Shown piece by piece: positions 38,401 to 47,699 of a stretch of 64,000 nucleotides of DNA (position 1 is the first letter of the stretch; each line of letters starts with the position of its first letter). Source of the DNA: Heterodera schachtii (Eukaryota; Nematoda; Chromadorea; Rhabditida; Heteroderidae); contig SIJG01000020.1 of NCBI GenBank assembly GCA_023374025.1, positions 1,787,020 to 1,851,019 on the forward strand, in the 5' to 3' direction. The notes under the pieces are model-generated. The model worked only from the letters and a program-made list of their open reading frames with translations. It did not search any database and was not told where the DNA came from. The position numbers were made by a program, and so were the translations under genes.

Positions 38401-39654
38401 GTGGACGGAAGTGCGGGCGTTTTGAAGCAACAATTGTTGTTGCTTCTGTTGGGCGGCGGTGTCTGCTGTTGGTGGTGGTGATTGTGTACAACAACGACTT
38501 TGTCAAAGGTTGCCGTCGTCGTTGACACTTTGTGTTCATCCATCACCTCCTCCTTGACATCCTCAGCAATATGTACAGAGGCATTCTGCTGTAAAATGAT
38601 TGATTCAAATTTTCAAAGACAATGCACGGAAATTGGTGCCAAAAAATTATATTAAACAAAAAAAATTTTTTTTATTATTTCAGAGGGGGGGGGGGGGTAA
38701 ACGTAACATTTGCGTCTATGCTAGGGCTGTGCGAGAGTCTCAGTTCTCGATTCCTGACTCGGGAAATTTCTCGGGTTTTTTGGGTCTCGGTTCTCGTATC
38801 GTTTCCCGGGGTCATTTCTCGGTCTCGGTTCTCGGTAAAAATCACTTCTCGCACAGCCCTAGTCTATGCCCAAATCGGTTTAATTTAAGCGAATTCAATC
38901 CTAAGTAAAGAACCTATGTTTCAATTTAATGCTGATTCACACCAGTCTTTTTTTTCTGGCGGTGCTTTTTTAAGAGCTACCTTCAAAATACCAAATTCTC
39001 AAATTCTGTTTCGAGGCCTAATTTTGATTTTTTTTTTTCATTTCAATTTTTTGCCTATTTTTTTTATATCCATTTATCGCAAATTGTCTGTTCCACGTTT
39101 CCGTTTTTTCCCATCATTATGCCAATTTTTTCCACACACACACAACTACCAAGGAATGCTGCTGCTGCTGAATGATGGCCATTTTGTTTTTTATTAGTGT
39201 TGTTCAACGGCGAGGTATGCAACTGCTGTTGCTGCTGCTGATAATGATGATGATGCATATGAGTCAAATGATGGTGATGGTGGTGGTGACGAATGTCCAT
39301 GTCCACCTTGAACCCGTCAACGACGACGCCGCCGCCGTCGTCGCCATGCTCCGTTTTGCCGTTTAACAACAAATCATGATGATTATGATTCTGCTGATGG
39401 TGGTGGTAATGAGGCGGTGGTGGTGGTGGCACCGCCTCCGTCTCCTCCTCCTCGTCGTCATCCTCCTCCTTTATGACTAATGGTGGCGGGTGGCAATCGG
39501 TGGAAGGCAGCGACGGTGGCGAAAGTTCTTTTGGCGGCGGCGGCGCCGTTTTTGCGCCGCCGATGGTCGTCGGGGCGAGCCGAGTGCAGCAGACGGCGGC
39601 GGCGGCGGACCCGCTGAGGTCAATGGCCTCCTCCTTGTGCTGCTCCTCCTTCAT
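17486..39654 (-). CDS. AUTS2/FBRS (Tay-bridge) family nuclear protein, very long and low-complexity
   Basis: AUTS2-family proteins join Polycomb PRC1 variants and affect transcription. Exons (minus): 39654-39150, 38588-38395, 36778-36552, 35675-35501, 34475-34121, 32967-32851, 31233-30904, then an unresolved link, about 24637-24051, 23541-23474, 22908-22733, 22204-21725, 21199-20435 (with a 34-nt intron or frameshift at 21059-21026), 19749-18804, 18426-18115, 17887-17486 (TGA). Most phases agree. Diagnostic blocks are an acidic stretch plus IVIDEFSLLLFRSMDDY, resembling the AUTS2 N-terminal DGFAMTSFVTFEAL block; FRNGRWCNMHATIAHEI, matching the family's GKWCAMHVHIAWQI; and FTDAAGRFANN, then HTANPFASFPP, matching FBRS FTATGA...ANPFTAAPG. 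Between them lie a Lys/Arg/Glu coiled coil (exons at 32.9 and 31.2 kb) and poly-Q, poly-N, poly-H, poly-G and poly-A tracts. The estimated length is about 1,850 residues. The join between the 31.2-kb and 24.6-kb exons is the weak point: two separate genes remain possible. Confidence 0.62.
17932..17970 (+). repeat. tRNA T-arm-like sequence in an intron
   Basis: GTGGGTTCGAGTCCCACC followed by GGGTGCAA is a perfect T arm on the plus strand, opposite to the host gene, in intron 17888-18114. No A box is present. It is the same motif as at 10737-10790, so a tRNA-derived repeat is likely. Confidence 0.4.
18448..18712. repeat. Intronic AT-rich hairpin element (family H1), copy 1
   Basis: Fills most of intron 18427-18803. 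The arms CTTAGGAAAATTCTTAGTA and TACTAAGAATTTTCCTAAG are exact inverse complements, and internal TTTTTCAGCGATTTTTTGG is mirrored by CCAAAAAATCGCTGAAAAA. It ends in poly(G), AAACG and AATGAAGTGCACCCC. No target duplication was identified. Confidence 0.7.
19799..20360. repeat. Nested or adjacent intronic hairpin elements (families H2 and H1)
   Basis: Intron 19750-20434. The H2 part begins GCACCCCAAAACTCCGCCG and ends GCGGCGACGCTTTGTACC, then CGGCGACGTTTCGGC, near 20115. A following H1-type hairpin at 20125-20360 has the CTTAGTAATTCATCATAA core and the GGGGGAAACGATGC-poly(G)-GTGCAC end. They may be neighbours or one inserted in the other. Confidence 0.55.
21330..21650. repeat. Intronic AT-rich hairpin element (family H1), best copy
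   Basis: Long inverted arms: TTCTTAGGAACTTTCTTAGT is mirrored by ACTAAGAAAGTTCCTAAGAA, extending outward through AATTTTCAAACCTAGAAATT and CCCCCGAAAA to GTCGTTTCCCC on the left and GGGGAAACGAC on the right. A further GTGCA-type left end (GATGCACTTCATTTCCCC) precedes it. It occupies most of intron 21200-21724. There is no coding capacity. Confidence 0.75.
22315..22640. repeat. Intronic hairpin element (families H1/H2, decayed)
   Basis: Intron 22205-22732. Left end GGTACACCCCAAAACATAGCC; internal TTTTCGTCGATTTTCTC and AAAAATAGCTAAAAA keep the H1 layout; the right end is AATGATACGGGGGACGCC. It is more diverged than its neighbours. Confidence 0.5.
23017..23315. repeat. Intronic TIR element (family H2)
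   Basis: Left end GGGTACACCCCAAAACATCG, CCGCCGAAACGTCGCCGCAA; right end TTGCGGCGACGTTTTGTC, GGCGACGTTTCGGC, GGGGACGTTTTGTCC. The arms are clear inverse complements separated by about 190 bp of A/T-rich DNA. It lies in intron 22909-23473. Confidence 0.7.
24051..24660 (-). other. Exon of the AUTS2-like gene with uncertain 5' boundary
   Basis: The reading frame SDIAATASSSANGF and onward (Q-, H- and S-rich, with VCKMPKLQQQQ and ending ANAGGNN) is coding and joins in phase to 23541-23474. The obvious acceptor (TTTTCAG before 24672) leads into a different frame (RTYNKSGVTHILQQL) that stops after about 40 codons. The frame used downstream has a stop just inside that acceptor. Either a weaker acceptor near 24637 is used, a short intron is missed, or the sequence has an indel. 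I list it apart from the gene so that this is not lost. Confidence 0.45.
25200..30200. repeat. Purine-rich, G-run-rich long intron or spacer
   Basis: The plus strand is strongly G/A-rich, with (GA)n at 25690-25830 and more than a dozen G runs of 9-18 bases (for example near 26010, 26540, 26660, 26940, 27310, 29600, 29810). The transcript of the minus-strand gene would be C/U-rich here. Long open frames on both strands follow from this composition. No tRNA or clear gene was found. Confidence 0.7.
26312..26446 (-). other. Candidate exon (Ala/Ser-rich) in the long intron
   Basis: Minus-strand frame LANARSAVATTALNNPGS, then poly-Ala and RLSLSTVSSADGRPAQ, uses GC-rich, varied codons unlike the surrounding purine/pyrimidine tracts, and a CACAG acceptor lies just upstream. 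Its phase does not match the 31.2-kb exon directly and no good donor follows, so it remains a candidate only. Confidence 0.25.
30365..30528. mobile_element. hAT-like MITE, 164 bp, 8-bp target duplication
   Basis: Ends TAGAGTTGATCGGGACC and GGTCCCGCTCAACTCTA are inverted repeats. The flanks are GTTAAAAG on both sides (30357-30364 and 30529-30536). The interior is made of CCCGGTTT and CGGGACCGGGA words in both orientations, giving a GC-rich hairpin in AT-rich DNA. Confidence 0.9.
31320..31575. repeat. Intronic AT-rich hairpin element (family H1)
   Basis: Just upstream in the transcript of exon 31233-30904. It has a GCGCACTAGGTCCCCCC left end, a poly(C) run, TTTTAGCGATTTTTTCAG and ATGATGAATTACCAAAG core words, and AAAAATGGCTAAAAAAG as the mirrored arm. 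It is the same family as in the downstream introns. Confidence 0.5.
33650..34050. other. Intron segment with poly(C)/poly(G) runs
   Basis: Between exons 34475-34121 and 32967-32851 of the AUTS2-like gene. It holds C and G runs at 33660-33675, 33714-33730, 33796-33809 and 34027-34037. Short GC-rich open frames around 33800-34000 have no supported splice sites in phase with the gene and I leave them out. Confidence 0.4.
35770..35905. repeat. CTCGAGA-rich imperfect palindrome
   Basis: Left AAGCTGTGCTCGAGAGTC and right TCTCGAGCAGCCCTA can pair, and TCTCGAGA-type words repeat between them. The right end AGCCCTA matches the ends of the hAT-like elements at 37410 and 38722, so this is probably a decayed relative. 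No target duplication was found. Confidence 0.45.
36165..36535. repeat. Degenerate tandem repeat with TTTTCCGGTCCATGCGTAT
   Basis: Three to four partial copies of a unit containing TTTTCCGGTCCATGCGTAT, CCCTCGGAAGTCCAATCAAT and CCATGGAAATTTA. It lies in the intron downstream (in the transcript) of exon 36778-36552. Confidence 0.6.
37410..37986. mobile_element. hAT-like nonautonomous element, 577 bp, 8-bp target duplication
   Basis: Ends TAGGGCTTCCATTTTTAGGC and GCCTAAAAATGGAAGCCCTA form a perfect 20-bp inverted repeat. The flanks are ATAATGAT on both sides (37402-37409 and 37987-37994). Near both ends, AAATAGGCAC and TAGGCATAAAA-type words are repeated as subterminal motifs. No transposase is encoded. 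It sits in an intron of the AUTS2-like gene. A partial relative (AATAGGCACCTAAAATAGGC) is at about 51465-51530. Confidence 0.92.
38722..38861. mobile_element. hAT-like MITE, 140 bp, 8-bp target duplication
   Basis: Ends TAGGGCTGTGCGAGA and TCTCGCACAGCCCTA are perfect inverted repeats. The flanks are GTCTATGC on both sides (38714-38721 and 38862-38869). The interior is made of TCTCGG and TTCTCG words. It shares the TAGGGCT end with the 577-bp element at 37410, so both may use the same transposase. Confidence 0.92.
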
Positions 39655-39683
39655 CAACGGAACGGTCGGATGATGAACTGCTG

Positions 39684-39697
39684 CTGATTTTGTTGTT
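39684..39697 (-). promoter_or_regulatory. Possible spliced-leader or first-intron acceptor of the AUTS2-like gene
   Basis: On the minus strand AACAAAATCAG ends at 39684, just upstream of the first Met at 39654 (MKEEQHKEEAIDLSG). The open frame continues upstream without Met through TTTTTTTTGTTGC-type intron-like DNA. I therefore chose this Met, but an upstream exon cannot be excluded. Confidence 0.35.
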
Positions 39698-40019
39698 GTT
39701 GGTTCAGAAGAGCAACAAAAAAAATGGTGTGATGCGCGCAAATAATATAAACAAAAACAAAAAAACACCAATACAATCTGGGCAAAAAATTGGATGAAAT
39801 CGGGGATAAAGATCTCGATGCGTCTGTTTATGTGTACTGTTTACGATGGGATTAGTATTGGCGGAAAAACTTTGTAGTTAAACTGAACTTTTTGTCAAAG
39901 GAAAATTTTTTGAAAATGAAAAATCCGATCGAGATTAGATAAATTAAATTTATCGGAAAACTAATTCTCGTATCGTATGATAACATTAAAAGGAGTTAGG
40001 TGTAGGTATGTATTAGCCT

Positions 40020-40320
40020 GAAAAATTTAAAAAAAATTTGTCCTATGAGAAAAACTCAATGACTTTCCGTAATTTTTTTGCATAACTTTTTGAGATTTTT
40101 ATAAATTTTTTTTTAATTTTGCATATGTATTATTAAAGACCATTTTGGGCTATCAAATGATATCAAGAAAATGCTCAATTTGAGAAAAATTGTACCTATG
40201 AAAAAACTCACAATGATTTTCCATAATTTTTGACATATTAAAATTTTTTTGAAATTTTGCATATTAATAAAAACATTTTGCGCTATCGAGACACCAAGAA
40301 AATGCTCAATTTGGCTGCTT
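40020..40320. repeat. Tandem duplication of a foldback-element arm
   Basis: Two copies of a segment with TATGAGAAAAACTCA/TATGAAAAAACTCA, TTTTTGAAATTTTGCATA, GGGCTATCAAATGATATCA and AAGAAAATGCTCAATTTG lie in direct orientation. The GGGCTATCAAATGATATC core matches the arms of the Mutator-like foldback elements at 14.2-15.4 kb. Confidence 0.55.
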
Positions 40321-41884
40321 CTGATAGAAATTATATGATTACTCTTATTACAAAAAAAATGTATTAATCAATATGGTCGTCGTCCGGGTAAAATGTGTGT
40401 GATTGTTTGATGGAGGAGGTGGAGGAGGAGGAGGAAAGGAAACAAATTATGCGAGTGAGCGAATGAATGGAGGCAAAAAAAAGGGGGGAATTTTTTTTTT
40501 TTTTTTTGATGTGAAGGTTAGTTTTTTTTTATCAGAAAGAATGGAAAAAAAAACACTTTGTCCTTGTGAGCGGCGTATTATTGTAAGGCCTGGGGCCAGA
40601 GCGTGGGCCGCGTTAAATTCGCGAAATGCGAAAAATTTGAAAAATTCCTCATTCTCTTGAACGTTCAATGGCATTTAGTGTACACAATACATAAATAGAA
40701 ATTGAAAACAAAAACGAAATTGTCAAATTATTCCGGGCGAATGAATGCGGCGAAAATGGTAAGATTTGGGCAACCCTAACTGTGGCCTTTCCAAGAAGAA
40801 ATTTCTTCGATTTAGACATTTTTTGTCACATTCATTTTTTACCCCCCCCCCCCCTCTAAAAAAAAATTTTTTTTTTTTTGTTTTTTTTTCGAGGGTAATT
40901 TTATGCGGTGAACATTTAGGAATTTATCATGAAAATTGTCAAAAAAATTTTTCAAGCGAACACAAAAGAACCAAATTTTTAAGTTAGTTGCCAAAAATGT
41001 TCAAAAATCAATACAGGGTTAGTTAAAAATAAAAATTATTATATAAGAAACCCAATTTTATTTAGGACCCATTTAAAAAGGGCAAAATTTTTTTATGGGC
41101 CAAGCAAGGCCTCCTCACAAGCGCACACAACCATTGAGAAGGGGAAGATAACATGAAAACATGCAAATAATTGGGGGGGGGAGGCGAGCAGCGAGAAAAA
41201 CGCATGACAAGCAAATTGACAGACCAAAAACGAGAAAAGCATATGACCAAGCAGCAGCAGTGATATTTACAAAGATTTGACCTTAATTGGGCGTCTCAAC
41301 ATCATCACTCTTTTTTGTATAAAAATAAATAAATAAAAAATTCTGTTTTTAAAAAAGGAATAAAAAAAAATTTCAGGATGTTTTGCAGAATTTTTATTGA
41401 AAAGAAAATGCAATTGTTAGGCATTAGAATCACGTTTAAAAAATTTTACCATGAAATTTTTTGCTTTTTGACCATTGATTGATACCGTTATTTTCAAAAT
41501 TTCTTTGTTTTCACTCTCCAAATATTCTTCGACCTAACCGAATTAAATCGTAATGAAGGGATTTTGGGATATATAAAATCAGCAACAGCACGAGGGGGAG
41601 GAAGGAAATCTTTAAGAAAATTCGTTTGTTTGGATTTTAGTGGGTGGGTGGAGGAGGGGGGGGGGGGGGGGGGGTAATAGAAAAAAGGGCGGGGGAGAGG
41701 AGAGAGAGAATTAGACTCCTTTCATCGACCCATGGGAGGGGTTGGAGGGGGGGGGGGGGAAGGAATGCCCACATATCTCTCCCCCCATGCCGTCCCCCTA
41801 CCCCTACCCCTCCCCCGCCCATTCTCTGCTCACTGCTGCTGCCCCAATTCTGAGTCCCCCCCCCCCCCCTCGGGAGATGGTGCG

Positions 41885-42257
41885 GGTCAACTGGGCGCCA
41901 ACCAACTGGGCGCCAGCGCGCCTGGTTTTTGGAGCATAACTCTTTTCATAGTTGTCCGAATTGAATGAATTTAGTCGCAGCATTCGATAGCCCTCGGGTT
42001 TTCTATAAGCAAGCCAAATTTCGTTAAGTTTCAGAAAAGTTAGGACCAAAAATTTCGGAAAACCCAGTTTGTCTATGTTTTTTGGCCAAAACTTTTCTGA
42101 AACTTAACGAAATTTTTCAAAATTTGGCTTGCTTATAGAAAACAAGTAGGGCTACCGAATGCTACTAAATTAATTCAATTCGGACAACAATGAAAAGAGT
42201 TAGGTATGTTCCAAAAACTAGGCTGGCGCCCAATTGGTTGGCGCCCAGTCGACCCCC
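41885..42257. mobile_element. Foldback element with GGCGCC-rich ends, about 370 bp
   Basis: The left end CAACTGGGCGCCAACCAACT, GGCGCCAGCGCGCC is mirrored at the right by GGCTGGCGCCC, AATTGGTTGGCGCCCAGT. Inner arms GCATAACTCTTTTCATAG and CTTTTCTGAAACTTAACGA are also mirrored, so the element is a nearly complete palindrome. The C-rich flanks prevent a sure target duplication. The internal layout resembles the Mutator-like elements at 14.2-15.4 kb. Confidence 0.75.
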
Positions 42258-43399
42258 TCCCCCCTCGGAGGCTCGCCCCATCTCCAAAACTCTCTCCCCA
42301 ACATCTTTGCCTGTCTGCTGCTGCTGCTTGCTGGGGTTGGGGTGGTGGTGGCGACGGTGGTGCTGCACTTGTGTCAGCCACCACATTCACAGTCAAAGCA
42401 CACACCACAGATGTATGAAAATCAATAGGGGAGGGACCGGAGGCCCCCCCCCCCCCCTCGGGGGAAAGGTTCACCCCCCCCCCCCCACCCCCCTCGAGCC
42501 TCCCCCCCCCCCATTTTCTCAGCCCCCCAGCAGCAGCAATTCTTGTCACCCAACAAATGCACACACACACACACAAAAATATATTAAATTGTGATACATA
42601 ATATGTAATCACTTATGATTGGTTTATGATGAATTATTAATGATGATGATGATGATGAGGTTGGGAATTGCATTGAAATGTGCCTTTTTTTGTTTTTGTG
42701 TGGCGGTGTGTTGTTAAGTTTGTGAAACGGTGAAAAGGAATGGATTAAAGTGTGAAACTGACGTGACTGATGTATTTGTATAGATAGAGAGAGAAGAGAG
42801 AGAGAGTTTCGGTGGATCAAAGAACAACAACAACAAATTAGGTGATTGGTTGATAATGATCGGAAGAAGTGTGATGGAACACCAAAAAATATTGTGCCAA
42901 TGATCAGCAGGCCAAAGATTATGTTAGGGCTGACCATGTGATCCATATTTCGGCACTATTTTCGAGAGTCCAAGTCTCGAAAATGTAATGACGAGAGTAC
43001 TAATGGACGATTTAAAAAAAAATTTCTCGCTCTCGAGTATTTGGTAGCTTCAGTCTCAGGTTCGTACAAAATTTCTTTGTAAAATCAGTATTCAAAAATG
43101 AGTAAATTTTGTGAAAAGCCAAATTTGAGAGGTCGTTTTTTAGTTGAATTTTTTTTTTATTTCTCGCTCTCGAGTATTTGGGAGCAAATCTTCAGTCTCG
43201 AGTTAGTAAAAAAATTTATTTGAAAAATCAGCTTTTTTTATATACATAAACACTAAGCAAAGAGAGACAGCTTTTTAGCAATGTTTTTACCATTAATTTT
43301 TGCTTTTCTTTCATACATATGTATGCATTAAAAATGAATCTCTTTGCTGTCACGTTTTTCCCCACGCACATTTATTGATCCATTTAATTTAATTTCTGG

Positions 43400-43870
43400 C
43401 AAAAAACAAAACGGAAAAATTGACAATTTAAAGAAATTAAAAACAAGAAAAATTGACTATTTAAAGAATTTTAGAAAAAAAAGGAAATTATAGTTAAGGA
43501 ATTTTTAAAAGATTGAAAAATTGACGATTTAATGAATTTAGAAAAAAATGGAATTTTTGGCGAATTAAAGAATATTTAAAAAATTGAGAAATTGACTGTG
43601 CAAAGTTTAGCAAAGAAGAAAACGAAAATATTTATCGTTTAAGGAATTTTGAGGAAAAAAACGGAAACTTTACGGTTCAAAGAATTTTAGGAAAAAAAAG
43701 GAAAAATTGACGATTTAATGAATTTAGAAAAAAAAAAACCGGAAATTGACGGTTCAAAGAATTTTTAACAAAGAAAAAAAAGAAAAATTATGTTTGATGA
43801 ATTCCTAGAAAATTTGAAAAAAAATTGACGGTTAAGAGAATTTTCAGCAAAGAAAAAAATTAAAAAACAA
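43400..43870. repeat. Degenerate ~55-60-bp tandem repeat (AAATTGAC family)
   Basis: About eight imperfect units with AAAAATTGAC, a TTTAAAGAATTT or TTTAATGAATTT block and an A-rich linker follow each other. It is old and AT-rich, with no coding potential. Confidence 0.55.
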
Positions 43871-45353
43871 ATTGAATACCTATGTTACACAAAGAATGAA
43901 AAATCGAAGAAATTCTCTACGTCTAGAAAAAGTTCGATTACGAATATATAATTAGCTTTTTAGCAAAGGGGGAGGGGAATGCTATATGTAAATAAAATAC
44001 ACTCTGCTTCATTCATCGATTTGTCGTTGGCATTTTTTTTCAAATACGCTAATTAAGAAATTAAAAATGCCAAAGTATGTCCATATAATAATGAAACGCA
44101 TTAAAATTTGAAATGGGGAAGGGGGGGGGGGGGAATTTGTGCGGATTCCGTCCGCAACATCAGAGCAGAGCAAGCAGCCAGTCCGGTAACCAGGGGGGGG
44201 GGCAATTTCCCCTCGCCCGAAATGAAAAAAATTATTCGAAAAACGGGGGAAGGGGGTTGTTTTTAAAATTTATTCAATTTTCTTAATAAATTAGACCCTA
44301 AACTTTTAAAATTTTCCTCGGCGGCGCGCGCCTAACACGGCACTGCCGGGTCACAATTTCCTATATTTTTCCAAAATTTGGGTTTCAAAATGGCCAAAAT
44401 TTCTCCAAGCAGTTCAATTGATGATGACATATGGCCAAGTCGACTGATTCTGTTTATTGGCCGAATATAAAATAGAAAAATTGGTGGCACAAGCCAAGCG
44501 GAAGAGAGGTGAAGTGAGGCTGAAAGTGTGTGGTGTGGTGTTGACAATTAGCATGAGTGATGATGGGATGGGATGAGGGGACCACGGAAGAGAGAACCCT
44601 CATCAGCAGCAGTTAGCAGAGAAGAGCATTAGCGGGGTACACACAAAAAAAGGAAGGGATTTGTGCCTGGGGCAATTTTCTGAGAAAAAAAAATTTTAAT
44701 TTCCGGGCTGGATAGGCGCTGACCTGACGATTTTAATTTATTTTCAAAAACAGTCCAGAAAAAAAATTTCAGGTGGGGTGTGAGGGGTAAGAGGGCTGTC
44801 TGTATAAATGAAAATTTGTATTATTTTTTAAAACCGTTTAGGGGAAGAACGAATTTTTTTTTTTTTTTAGATTTTCTGCATAAAAAAATTTCGGATTTAA
44901 TAATTTCCTATAAAAATAAGCAAAATAAATATAAAAAATAGTATTATTAATTACAAATATACATTTAATAGTGTCTCCCTTTTTAATGACGTATCAAAAG
45001 AAAAAAAAACATTTCATATTTTTAAAAAAATATGTATAAAGAAATTGTAGGGATTAAATTTATAGTCAGGTGATTTCTAATTTATTTATTTTATCATTTT
45101 AATTAATCCCTCCCCCGTAAATTTATTTTCTTGAAAATATTTTTTTTCTCTAATTGATTGATTCTCGAATTTGCTTTTCTTTAAACAAATGAGAGAGAGA
45201 GAGAGAATGGAATAAACATGGAAATGCTGAGGCCATCATTACAAAATGAAGATGTATTTGCCTGTTTAATTAATTGACAGCGAGAAAAAAAATATGGTAA
45301 TTAGTGTTTTTTTAGGTAATGAGTTAATTAGCAGAGACTGCAGGATAAATAGA

Positions 45354-45479
45354 TACCGTATATTTGCTGAATTAGTGGCCCCAGGGGACTCTATTTTTTG
45401 ACTCTCTCTGAAAGGGAGGCTTTCTTTCAAAGGGAGTCTATAATTCAGGGAGGGGGGCTCTAATGAAGTAAATACGGTA
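45354..45479. mobile_element. Small TIR element, 126 bp (TACCGTATATTT / AAATACGGTA ends)
   Basis: The ends TACCGTATATTTGCTGAATT and AATGAAGTAAATACGGTA are inverted repeats. Inner GGACTC and GGGAGTC motifs and the TAATTCAGG/CTGAATTAG pair extend the symmetry. The terminal TA dinucleotides would suit a Tc1/mariner-type TA insertion, but this is not proven. Confidence 0.6.
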
Positions 45480-46859
45480 ATTTTGTATTACACAGCATTG
45501 TACAGTATACAACAAACATACAGAAGTATTGTAATACAAACACAAACTTATTGTAATATTATTATTTTTGACAGTGCCCTTTTATTGCCATTACAATAAA
45601 CGTCTTTCTGATACTTGTACTACTACCTACCGTACACCGTCGTACTCCACAAAAAAAATAATTATTGAAGCGGGCAATTTAAATTTTTATAGGGGACATT
45701 AGTCATATCGCGAAAATAATTGAAAAATAAGAAAATGTTTTTTATGATTTTAGGAGATTTAATTTATATATATTTTTTAAATAAATCTTTTTTTCAAAAA
45801 TCAATGCGCCAAAAGAGATTAATGCTTTCAAATGAATAAATACGTTAGCTAATTTAATTGGGCTTTTTTATTGGGAAACAATCATCCTCAAATCAATCAA
45901 ATATTCCTTCTTCTAAGCTCGCCGAATACCATATGTTTTTTGGACTTGGGCCAAGAAAATGGCAACTGTCATCGATCATCGAAGAGAGCACACTCCTAAT
46001 TAGCCCAATTAGTAATTCATTAATTACCCAATCAGTGAATGACACTTTAATTTTGTTATTTAAAAATTACATTAATTCAAAAGTTAAAAATTACTTCAAA
46101 AAGTAATTTAGTTAAATTTAAAAAAAGCTGCATTTAAATTTTAGTCATAATTTTTTATGATAGGAATTAAATGGTACTCTTTCGGGATTTTTACGTTACG
46201 TAAATTTACGTAACAATCGGCTGGCTAATAAAATGGATTTGTGAATTAATTGTTGCATAATTTACATAATGTATGTAGTCAGTGGGACCATTACATATAA
46301 AATGTTGCCATTTTTGTGCATATTTACAGAAAAAATATGTACATAATAAAATGGGGAGAGCCTAAACTTTGCTAATCTCCATTGAACTAATTAGCCCAAT
46401 TAATTGGTTTGTTTACGATCTAATTTTTTGAATTGTTTTGAACAACTTAATTAAGTTAATTAGCACCTCGTTAATGGTTTATGCATTGTTATGTATGTAA
46501 GATCTATGGCACCATGAAAAGAGAAGCAATTAGGTGTAAAGATAAGTGAATTTTAAGGAAAAGGGATAATCCTTTAGCAATTAATTAGCATTTAAATAAA
46601 AAAAAATTAAATTAAATTTTTTCTATTTTAGGTAAATCAAAAAATAAATAAATAAATTTTATAGTCGGGAAAAATTAAATTCAACAGCAGAGGCCAGTGG
46701 AACTGAAAAAAGACATAAATAATATGAGAGAAAATGGGGGGGGGGGGGTGGCGGTGGGAGGTGGGAGGAGGAGGAGGAAGGGAGGAGTGGAAGATGACTG
46801 CGATAGCGAAGAGAAGTGAGGGGAGGGGAGAGATCAATACAATAATATAAATGGGCGGG

Positions 46860-47430
46860 GGAGAGGGAGATGGAGAATGGTGGGGGATGGAGACGGACAG
46901 AGAGTGAAAGTGGGAGAGAGAAAGTTAGGGGGAGGAGGAAGAAAGAAATGAAGAGAGGGTGGAAGCATATGGGCGAAAAGAGATGGACAGGAAGAGAGGG
47001 AAAGAGAGTGAAAGTGGGAGAGAGAAAGTTACGGGGAGGAGGAAGAAAGAAATGAAGAGAGGGTGGAAAGCATATGGGCGAAAAGAGATGGACAGGAAGA
47101 GAGAGAGAAAGAGAGTCAAAGTGGGGAAGAGAGAGTTAGGGGAAAAGAGAGAGAGAGAGTGGAGGAAGAAAGAAATGAATGACAGGAAGAAGAGAGGATG
47201 GGAAAGCACATGGGACGGAAAAGAGATGGACAAGGAGAGAGAGTGAAAAAGCATAGGAAAAAGGGGAGAAGAAAAAGGGGACACTTACGGGAGAGTGAGA
47301 GGAATAAAGAAAGAGGGAGAGAGAGGGAGAGAAAAATGGGATAAAAGCATATGAGAACGTTAGAGAAAAAGGAAGAAAGGGGAGAGAGAGAAAGAGAGAT
47401 AAAGAGAGAGTGAGAGAAAATGAAGAGCTA
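46860..47430. repeat. Purine-rich ~105-bp minisatellite
   Basis: Three to four imperfect copies of a unit containing GAGTGAAAGTGGGAGAGAG, GAGGAGGAAGAAAGAAATGA and GCATATGGGCGAAAAGAGAT occur head to tail. Open frames on both strands are repeat artefacts. Confidence 0.8.
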
Positions 47431-47699
47431 AAAAAAGAATAATTGAAAAGGGGGGGGGGAGGAAAAGCAGCGACTCGACAGATAAGCACCCGCCCCCTCC
47501 CCCGCGGGACATTCCATGTCTCCTTTCGTACATACAAGCAATTTATGTAATGTGTAGCCCAAAAAAAAGTTGGCTTCAACTTTTCTTGGAAGCAGCAAAA
47601 TTTAAGTACATATTCCGTCAAAATTTTAAAAAAATTAACAAATGGAAAAAACCTGTTTTTTTTTGAAATTGGATGCCGAAAATTTAGGACTTAATTGAT

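Noticed and set aside
46870..47621. Open frames of 95-161 codons in a purine-rich region
   Set aside because: Produced by a ~105-bp GA-rich minisatellite.
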